DNA of 43,749 nt, taken from NCBI GenBank assembly GCA_964582225.1, contig CAZORA010000020.1, positions 1-43,749 of the forward strand, written 5' to 3'. Origin of the DNA: Dokdonella_A sp964582225. Its GTDB lineage: Bacteria > Pseudomonadota > Gammaproteobacteria > Xanthomonadales > Rhodanobacteraceae. Made by a program: the position numbers and the translations under genes. This document shows, in pieces, positions 36,284 through 43,749 of the stretch. Positions within the stretch are counted from its first letter, which is position 1; every line of letters begins with the position of its first letter. Below the pieces are notes generated by a model. The model made no database searches, was not told the origin of the DNA, and saw only the letters and a program-made list of their open reading frames with translations.

Positions 36284-37200
36284 GCCTCGTACCCGCCAGG
36301 GTGCGCGTGGTCGAAGTCGGCGCCCGCGACGGTTTGCAAAACGAGAAGACGATCGTGCCGAGCGCCGTCAAGATCGAACTGATCGACCGGCTCTCCGCGA
36401 CCGGGCTGCAGACCATCGAGGCGACCAGCTTCGTCAGCCCACAGTGGGTCCCGCAGCTGGCCGACGCCGCGGAGGTCTTCGCCGGCATCCAGCGTCGGCC
36501 CGGCGTCGCCTATCCGGTGCTGGTGCCGAACCTGCGCGGCTACGCGCGCGCGCGCGCGGTGGGGGTCGAGGAGATTGCGGTCTTCACGGCTGCCTCGGAG
36601 GCCTTCAACCAGCACAATATCAACGCTAGTATCGACGAGTCGATCGATCGCTTCGTGCCGGTGCTCGAGAACGCGCGCGCCGACCGAGTCAAGGTGCGCG
36701 GCTACGTTTCCACGGTACTCGGCTGTCCCTATCAGGGCGAAGTGCCGGTACATGACGTGGCGCGCGTGGCAGAGCGTCTGTACGCGCTCGGCTGCTACGA
36801 GATTTCGCTGGGCGACACGATCGGCATCGGCACCCCGGCGAAGGCGCGCGCAATGCTGCGTGCGGTTGCCTCGGAAGTTCCGATGCGCGCGCTGGCGGTG
36901 CACTTTCACGACACGCGCGGCCAGGCACTGGCCAATATCCTGGCCTGCCTCGAGGAGGGTGTCACCGTCGTGGACAGCGCGGTTTCCGGCACCGGCGGCT
37001 GCCCCTACGCCCGAGGCGCGACCGGCAACGTGGCGAGCGAAGACGTGATCTACATGCTGCACGGAATGGGCATCGCGACCGGGGTCGATCTGCCAGCCCT
37101 GATCGAAACCGGGCTCTGGCTCAGTGCCCACCTCGGCCGCGAGACCAGCAGCCGCGTCGCCCGCGCCAGCGCGAACATGACGGCTGACACGAATAGATGA
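36280..37200 (+). CDS. mvaB: Hydroxymethylglutaryl-CoA lyase
   Basis: 306 residues from ATG 36280. It cleaves HMG-CoA to acetyl-CoA and acetoacetate, the last step of leucine catabolism (also called liuE). Family motifs: VRVVEVGARDGLQNEK at the N terminus (catalytic Arg/Asp), AVHFHDTRGQALAN (metal-binding His pair), and the signature SGTGGCPYARGATGNVASED with the catalytic Cys. TIM-barrel length is normal. Translationally coupled to liuD by a 4-bp overlap. The operon ends at the strong terminator just downstream. Confidence 0.96.
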
Positions 37201-37217
37201 ACCGCGCCCAGCGCCAG

Positions 37218-37245
37218 AAAAACGGCGGGTCACCCCGCCGTTTTT
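37218..37245. terminator. Bidirectional intrinsic terminator
   Basis: A perfect 12-bp stem AAAAACGGCGGG/CCCGCCGTTTTT with loop TCAC, T-tracts on both strands. It serves the liu operon (plus) and the CsgG-like gene (minus), which converge here. Confidence 0.93.
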
Positions 37246-37263
37246 CGTCAACCAGGGACTTGT

Positions 37264-37977
37264 TCAGTCCAGCTTGATTGCGCTGCGGGTCTTGTCGCGG
37301 CGGCTGCGCTCCTTGGCGCGATAGTCCGACTCGCAGCCGTTCTTCAGCACCATCACGCACTCGAGATAGTCGCTTGCCTCGACCAGCGCGGCGCGGATCG
37401 CCTTGCCAGCCGGCGTGTTTTCCTCGTGCGCGAGCGCGCCGCCGAAGCCGTGCCGCGACAGGCCGATGGCCACGCCGCCACCGCTGCTGCGGCCCTCGAT
37501 GGTGCGCGAGAAGTCCACCTCGCCGGTCTCCGCGTTCACCACGCGCAAATCGACCGCCAGATAGGCCTCGCTGTGCTTGCCGCCGAGCGAAATGCCGCGG
37601 AAGCTGAGGCCACCGCCGGTGCTCGAGGTATTTTCCTCATAGGAAGTAACCGTGCCGAACACCAGATACTCCGCGCCGGTCACCTGCCCCATGCGCGCGC
37701 CGGTGCCGGCACGGACGCGACCGGAAGCCGCCAGATTCTGCTCTTCCAGCACCTTATCCAGCTTGGCGCGCTCGAGCACGCGGAAGCTGCCGCTGCTCGA
37801 AAGCTCGTTGGACAGCATGCCCGAAAGCTCCCAGCCCACGCCGCCGCGCCACCAGGCCGCGCCGGACTCATTCTTGAATTCGGCCACGCCGATCGTCGGG
37901 CCACCTGCCGCCAGCGCCGAGCCGCCGAGCATCACACCGGCAACGGTCAGGGCGAGGATACACAAGGTCTTCTTCAT
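37264..37977 (-). CDS. CsgG/HfaB-like periplasmic protein
   Basis: 237 residues from ATG 37977 (MKKTLCILALTVAGVMLGGS). A signal peptide ends at ALA-AG; no lipobox Cys is present, unlike true CsgG, which is a lipoprotein pore. The CsgG-like domain is visible: TIGVAEFKNESGAAWWRGGV, ELSGMLSNELSSSGSFRVLE, RAKLDKVLEEQNL, and AEYLVFGTVTSYEE. A Gly/Ser-rich loop (STGGGLSFRGISLGGK) and a C-terminal DYLECVMVLKNGCESDY with two cysteines follow. Such proteins may act in envelope assembly or stress; curli genes are not nearby. GGAG nine bases upstream supports the start. Upstream 37978-38255 shows no gene. Confidence 0.82.
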   Translation of the reverse strand: MKKTLCILALTVAGVMLGGSALAAGGPTIGVAEFKNESGAAWWRGGVGWELSGMLSNELSSSGSFRVLERAKLDKVLEEQNLAASGRVRAGTGARMGQVTGAEYLVFGTVTSYEENTSSTGGGLSFRGISLGGKHSEAYLAVDLRVVNAETGEVDFSRTIEGRSSGGGVAIGLSRHGFGGALAHEENTPAGKAIRAALVEASDYLECVMVLKNGCESDYRAKERSRRDKTRSAIKLD

Positions 37978-38255
37978 ATACCTGATCTCCAGTCGATTTC
38001 CACTCTGTGCCCGCTGAGGGCTGCGGCCTTGCCTGATGAAGCGAGCGCCGGCTCGACAAAGGCGCACGGCGGACGGGGCGAAGTCTAGCAGCAGCCTGCC
38101 CCACTTCTTGCCCAACCGTCGACAGCCCGTAGCGGCATTCAGTCACAGCAAAAGCGTGCGCTGGTGCGCGGTTTCGCTACGCGGCCGCCGCTTGCCGCGT
38201 GCAAGTGGGACATGGCGCGGCGGGCGCCGTCTCCGTAGGATGGCGCGGCCCTTCG

Positions 38256-39176
38256 ATGGACTCCCGCTTGAACGCCCTGTCCGCCACCTCCCGCGCCCAG
38301 CTGCAGATTCACTTTTGCGTCTTTTTGTGGGGCTTTACCGCGATTTTCGGCAAGCTGATCACGCTGGCCGCCTTGCCGCTGGTGTGGTGGCGCATGCTGA
38401 TCGTGGTGGCGGCGCTCATGCTGATCCCACGCAGCTGGCGTGGGTTGCGCGCCATGCGGCCACGGTTGATTCTCGCCTACGCTGGTATCGGCGTCCTGGT
38501 CGCCCTGCACTGGCTGAGCTTCTACGCCGCGATCAAACTCGCCAACGCTTCGGTGGGCGCAACCTGCATCGCGCTGGCGACGCCCTTCACGGCGCTTGCC
38601 GAGCCGAAGCTGGCCGGGCGCCGGTTTTCCTGGGGCGAGCTTCTGCTCGGCGTCACCGTGTTGCCGGGCGTGGCGCTGGTGGTCGGCGGCGTGCCGCCCT
38701 CGATGCGCCTCGGCATCGCGGTGGGTACGCTCTCGGCACTTCTGGTGGCGCTCTTTGGCTCTCTCAACAAGCGCCTGGTCGAGCATGCCGATGCCTTCGC
38801 CGTAACCGGTGTCGAGCTCGGCGCGGGCACGCTCGCGCTGACCCTGCTGGCGCCTCTCCTCGCGCTCACGCTGCCGGGTTTTCTCGAAGCGGCTTTCGTG
38901 CTTCCCGACGGCCGCGACGCCTGGCTGCTGCTCGCCCTTGCGCTCGCCTGCACCTTGCTGCCCTTCACCCTCTCGTTGGTCGCGCTGCGGCACATGAGCG
39001 CCTTCGCGGCCCAGCTCGCGACCAACCTGGAACCGGTCTACGCGATCTTGCTGGCTGCGCTGCTGCTGGGCGAGCAGCGCGAGCTGACGCCGATGTTCTA
39101 CCTCGGCGCGGCGATCATTTTCGGAGTGGTGTTCGTGCAACCGCTGCTGCAGCGCAAGACGCGCGCGGTCGCCTGA
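38256..39176 (+). CDS. DMT superfamily (EamA) transporter
   Basis: 306 residues from ATG 38256 (MDSRLNALSATSRA); an upstream in-frame start at 38199 is less likely. Ten hydrophobic segments form two EamA repeats: the first half includes HFCVFLWGFTAIFGKLITLA and WWRMLIVVAALML, the second LLLALALACTLLPFTLSLVA and LATNLEPVYAILLAALLLGE, which is the family's typical last-repeat motif. Inner-membrane exporter or importer of small metabolites; substrate unknown. It is convergent with the phosphatase gene (57-bp gap) and divergent from the CsgG-like gene. Confidence 0.92.
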   Translation: MDSRLNALSATSRAQLQIHFCVFLWGFTAIFGKLITLAALPLVWWRMLIVVAALMLIPRSWRGLRAMRPRLILAYAGIGVLVALHWLSFYAAIKLANASVGATCIALATPFTALAEPKLAGRRFSWGELLLGVTVLPGVALVVGGVPPSMRLGIAVGTLSALLVALFGSLNKRLVEHADAFAVTGVELGAGTLALTLLAPLLALTLPGFLEAAFVLPDGRDAWLLLALALACTLLPFTLSLVALRHMSAFAAQLATNLEPVYAILLAALLLGEQRELTPMFYLGAAIIFGVVFVQPLLQRKTRAVA

Positions 39177-39233
39177 CCAAGGCCCATCGAAACCGACGAC
39201 GGAGGGCTTCGCTGAGGCGCCACACCGCTGCAA

Positions 39234-39980
39234 TCAAAGGACTTTCGACTTTGCTTCCGGCAGCGCCGGAATCGCCAGGCTGCGCCGCGGATCGCCGGTC
39301 GCGCCGCTCAGCATCGTCGGCGGCAGGTGCCCGGTGTCGCCCATCGCGATGACCTTGAAGCGCCCGTCGGCCTCGACCCGAATCGTGGTGATGCTGGCGT
39401 TGTGCACCGACATTTCGAGCCAGCTCGTCGAATCGACGCCCAACGCGCGGGTCACCAGATAGCGGATCACATTCCCGTGACAGACCAGGAGCTCGTTCCT
39501 TTCGGTGCCCTGCGCCGGCCGGAACCAGCGCGCAAAGGCGCGATCGAGCTGCGCCCTGCAGGCGGCAAGATCGGCCGGTTTCTCGCGCCGCATGACCTCG
39601 GCGCGGCGGGTCGGCGGCGTGCATTCGGCGAGATCGTCAGCCACCTCGAAGCTGCGCCCGGGCAGGCTCTCCGCGATCAGCGCCGCGGTATCCCGCGCGC
39701 GCTGCACCGGGCTCACATAGAGCGCGTCAAAGCCTGCCGGCAGGCCGGCCAGGCGCGCGCCGACGAGCTGCGCCTGGGCGACCCCGAGCGGCGCCAGATG
39801 TGGCCCTAGCTTCTCGTCAGCCTTCGGATCCGACTCGTACCAGCCGTGTCGCACCAGCACCAGGGTGCGCGCCGTCGGCACCGATGCCTCGCCTGCGGCC
39901 AGCGCAGGCGCGACCTCCGCAAAAGCCACAAGCAGGAAAAAAGCGAAGAACCGAACCGCAATCCGCCCCATCGAATTCAT
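39234..39980 (-). CDS. Secreted histidine phosphatase, PGAM5-like
   Basis: 248 residues from ATG 39980, with GGGAG eight bases upstream. A signal peptide covers about 1-29 (FFAFFLLVAFAEVAPALA). The catalytic LVRHG has H45; the second His is in LLVCHGNVIRYL. DDLAECTPPT resembles the PGAM5 EGxPxxP segment. PGAM5-like enzymes can dephosphorylate Ser/Thr proteins; a periplasmic location here suggests a small phosphoester substrate instead. This last point is inference. It is monocistronic. Confidence 0.88.
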   Translation of the reverse strand: MNSMGRIAVRFFAFFLLVAFAEVAPALAAGEASVPTARTLVLVRHGWYESDPKADEKLGPHLAPLGVAQAQLVGARLAGLPAGFDALYVSPVQRARDTAALIAESLPGRSFEVADDLAECTPPTRRAEVMRREKPADLAACRAQLDRAFARWFRPAQGTERNELLVCHGNVIRYLVTRALGVDSTSWLEMSVHNASITTIRVEADGRFKVIAMGDTGHLPPTMLSGATGDPRRSLAIPALPEAKSKVL

Positions 39981-40328
39981 GTTGTGGGCTCCCGTTGTGA
40001 GGATTCGATGCTGCGGCGCGAAAGCCTGCCGGTCAAGGTCTCGAGCGGTTCAGTTCGATCGGTCCGCCGAAGCGTCACCGCCGCTGACCGCAGCACCGCG
40101 ACCGCCGCCGTTCGACGCCGCAGCAACGGCACGCCCGAAGCAACTTTTGACCCGGGCCAGCGTTCGCTCGGACGGTCCTTTGGCCGGCGTGAGTCGTGCG
40201 CTGCGGCGATGGAAACCATGGTACCGTTCGCCGGAGGCCGTGGCTCCGTCACTGTCGCGGCCTGTGCTCGAGAGTGGTTCGCGCAGCGCTGACGTTTGGA
40301 CCGACAAACATTCTCACAGGGGTGTCCG
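39981..40328. other. 348-bp leader region of the first M28 aminopeptidase gene
   Basis: No gene seen. It contains the block TGGTACCGTTCGCCGG (40219-40234), which resembles TGCTACCGTTGCGCCGG upstream of the paralogous gene. Both lie about 100 bp before their ATG and may be a conserved promoter. AGGGG sits six bases before ATG 40329. Confidence 0.5.
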
Positions 40329-41645
40329 ATGAACGCAGTTACCACGCTTGCCGCGCTGGCTCTGGCTGTCGCGTCCTTTGTCGGCTTCGGCGCCTCGCTT
40401 CCGGCAGCCGCCGCCGTCGCACCGGCGCCGTCGGCCACCACCTGGGTCGTCACCGCGCGACACACCCTGGCTGGCGCCGGCGATATCGCCCGCTCCGCCA
40501 CCGACTGGGTCGACAGCCTCGGCACGCAACTGGTAATCGCCGAGCTTGGCCCGACCGGGGTGGCGGCGCTGGGGCGTCACGTCCACGAGAGCGAAGGTCG
40601 CTGCGCAGGCTTCTTCGGCTTCCCGACGCGAGAGGAGGCCGAGGGCTTCATCGCCAACGGTCAGGCGGCGCGCGCGATCGCCCTGCCGATGGGCGGCATG
40701 TACACGATCGACAACCAGGCCACGGTCGACCCCTGGTTGCTGCAGGTCGATCACACCAACATCTACGACACCATCGCCAGCCTGTCGAGTTTCCACAATC
40801 GCTTCTACAGCAGCAGCTACGGCCACGACGCCGCGGTATGGATTCGTGATGCCTGGCAGGCGCTCGCGGCCGGCCGCAGCGACGTGCACCTCGAGCTCGT
40901 CAACTGTGCGAGCTGCTCGACCCAGCCCTCGGTGGTCATGACCGTCGACGGCCATGATCTCGCCGACGAAGTGGTGGTGATCGGCGCACATCTCGATTCC
41001 ATCAACACCGACTGGGGGAACCCCTACGATCCCGAACAGCTCTCGCCCGGCGCCGATGACGACGCCTCCGGCATCGCCATCGTCAGCGAGATCATCCGCA
41101 TCGCCATGGCCAGCGGCTGGCAGCCGCAGCGCACCGTCAAGTTCATGGGCTACGCTGCCGAAGAGCTCGGGCTCTACGGTTCGACAGCCATTGCCGATCA
41201 GTATTACGCGGCGGGCGTCAATGTGGTTGGTGTGCTGCAGCTCGACATGACCAACTACAAGGCCACGGTGCCCTACGACATGCGCTTCATTACCGACTAC
41301 GCGAATGCCGATCTGCTCGCCTACTTCGGCGAACTCTTCGACTTCTATCTCGCACCGCGCGGCTATTCGCGAGGGGAGCTCATCTGCGGCTACGGCTGCT
41401 CCGATCACGCCTCATGGACCCACAAGGGCTATGCCGCCGCTGCGCTCACCGAGGCGGGTCGCGTTCCAGTCGGCCCCGGCGACATGGGCGAATTCCCCTA
41501 TATCCACACGGCCAACGACACCCTGGCCTACATGGGCGATACCGCAGCGCCGAGCGGTCCGTTCGCCGAGTTCGGTCTCGCCTTCCTCGGCGAGCTGGCC
41601 AAGACCCACGGCGATCGAATCTTCGCCGACGGCTTCGAGCCTTGA
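40329..41645 (+). CDS. Secreted M28 family aminopeptidase (Aeromonas-type) with IFADGFEP tail
   Basis: 438 residues. Signal peptide at about 1-28, a prodomain-like N-terminal half, and the catalytic domain from about 165. Two-zinc site: H221 (GAHLDSIN), D243 (GADDDASG), E279 with catalytic E278 (AEELGLYGS), D306 (LDMTNYK) and H393 (PYIHTANDT). The CGYGCSDH segment corresponds to the disulfide of the Aeromonas enzyme. It removes N-terminal residues from peptides outside the cell. The protein ends RIFADGFEP; I recall similar IFxDGFE endings on secreted proteins of related bacteria, possibly a sorting or secretion tail. It has no PKD or PPC domain, unlike the next gene. A MITE follows the stop. 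Confidence 0.93.
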   Translation: MNAVTTLAALALAVASFVGFGASLPAAAAVAPAPSATTWVVTARHTLAGAGDIARSATDWVDSLGTQLVIAELGPTGVAALGRHVHESEGRCAGFFGFPTREEAEGFIANGQAARAIALPMGGMYTIDNQATVDPWLLQVDHTNIYDTIASLSSFHNRFYSSSYGHDAAVWIRDAWQALAAGRSDVHLELVNCASCSTQPSVVMTVDGHDLADEVVVIGAHLDSINTDWGNPYDPEQLSPGADDDASGIAIVSEIIRIAMASGWQPQRTVKFMGYAAEELGLYGSTAIADQYYAAGVNVVGVLQLDMTNYKATVPYDMRFITDYANADLLAYFGELFDFYLAPRGYSRGELICGYGCSDHASWTHKGYAAAALTEAGRVPVGPGDMGEFPYIHTANDTLAYMGDTAAPSGPFAEFGLAFLGELAKTHGDRIFADGFEP

Positions 41646-41655
41646 AGGACCCACG

Positions 41656-41791
41656 CCAAGGAATGCCTGAACAAGCCCGTCATGCCTGCGAAGGCGGGCA
41701 CCCTGCGGCTTCAAGTCCTTGAAATCAAAGGCACCGGACTCCCGCCTTCGCGGGAGTGACGAGCGTGTCGACTTGTTCAGATACTCCCTAA
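41656..41791. mobile_element. MITE copy 2 (128 bp, inverted relative to copy 1)
   Basis: The element spans 41660-41787. The left end GGAATGCCTGAACAAG corresponds to the right end of copy 1; the right end, reverse complement GGAGTATCTGAACAAG, is identical to the left end of copy 1. The flanks CCAA and CTAA differ at one base and fit an aged YTAR duplication. Length equals copy 1. The internal hairpins are conserved (loops GAAG and CTTC). Located between the two M28 genes, 14 bp past the first stop. Confidence 0.85.
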
Positions 41792-41914
41792 CGGGTGCTC
41801 CAGCGAATTCATGGCGCAGGACGGCGGCGAACTCGCTTCGACCCTGCTCGGTTCGAGGCGATCCATCGAGGCGCGAGATCACGCGCCGATTCGTCACGCC
41901 GCAGAAAAAAATCG

Positions 41915-41931
41915 TGCTACCGTTGCGCCGG
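41915..41931 (+). promoter_or_regulatory. Conserved block upstream of the second M28 gene
   Basis: TGCTACCGTTGCGCCGG resembles 40219-40234 upstream of the paralog, at nearly the same distance from the ATG (100 versus 110 bp). It may be a shared promoter or regulator site. The rest of 41792-42014 shows no gene. Confidence 0.35.
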
Positions 41932-42014
41932 CGAGCGGGCGCCGCGCACCGGCCGACCTGCCGCATGTGCGCGAATCACGCTCGCGCGCAACCATTCGTC
42001 ACGGGATATTCTCG

Positions 42015-43749
<1,735 letters not shown>

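Overview
The window is about 44 kb of high-GC DNA (one intergenic-free line I counted was 72% G+C) with densely packed bacterial genes. The mix points to a gammaproteobacterium, probably in or near the Xanthomonadales/Lysobacterales: a DUF2007 protein, a DUF3391 HD-GYP protein, class III PHA synthase, a liu-type leucine degradation operon, large secreted peptidases and an IFADGFEP protein tail. This placement is inference; no 16S gene is present.

Layout. 1-4166: the 3' end of metH, then an HD-GYP protein and a GGDEF-EAL protein, both likely acting on c-di-GMP and both with altered motifs. 4163-4298: a 128-bp MITE with a CTAG target duplication, inserted at the stop codon of the GGDEF-EAL gene. 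4384-7062 (minus): phaE, phaC and a small LAB_N membrane protein. 7262-11424 (minus): a PmtA-like methyltransferase, a secreted Gly/Tyr/His-rich protein, rlmL (rlmKL fusion) and a small hydrolase. 11521-13412 (plus): an amidase overlapping tesB, then a DUF2007 protein. 13984-16422 (minus): a large secreted HExxHxxGxxH metalloprotease, flanked by hairpin-repeat clusters. 16897-21783 (minus): yceH, an ArnT-like glycosyltransferase, zur, a zinc-ribbon membrane protein and gltX. 21910-23706 (plus): a DUF885 lipoprotein.

24045-28859 (minus) is the main accessory island. It is a three-gene restriction-modification-like operon: a short AdoMet-binding methylase-like subunit, an Eco57I-type N6-adenine methylase with a low-GC internal segment, and a large protein that appears to join a GIY-YIG (T5orf172-like) nuclease to a superfamily 2 helicase. 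This is the best candidate here for a poorly described defence system.

29382-33313: a DUF4399 protein, an Atm1-type ABC exporter, an unrecognised receiver-like protein with a TTG start, and tRNA-Ala(GGC), tRNA-Glu(TTC) and tRNA-Asp(GTC). A promoter overlapping the preceding stop codon drives the tRNAs and a strong terminator closes them. 33448-37200: liuC, liuD and mvaB/liuE (leucine/isovalerate degradation), ended by a two-way terminator. 37264-39980: a CsgG-like periplasmic protein, a DMT-family transporter and a PGAM5-like phosphatase. 40329-43749: two tandem paralogous secreted M28 aminopeptidases. The first ends in IFADGFEP; the second carries PKD and PPC-like domains and runs off the window. 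A second 128-bp MITE lies between them in opposite orientation to the first.

A family of short hairpin repeats fills most of the larger gaps, often where two genes converge. No integrase, transposase gene, CRISPR array or rRNA was seen.
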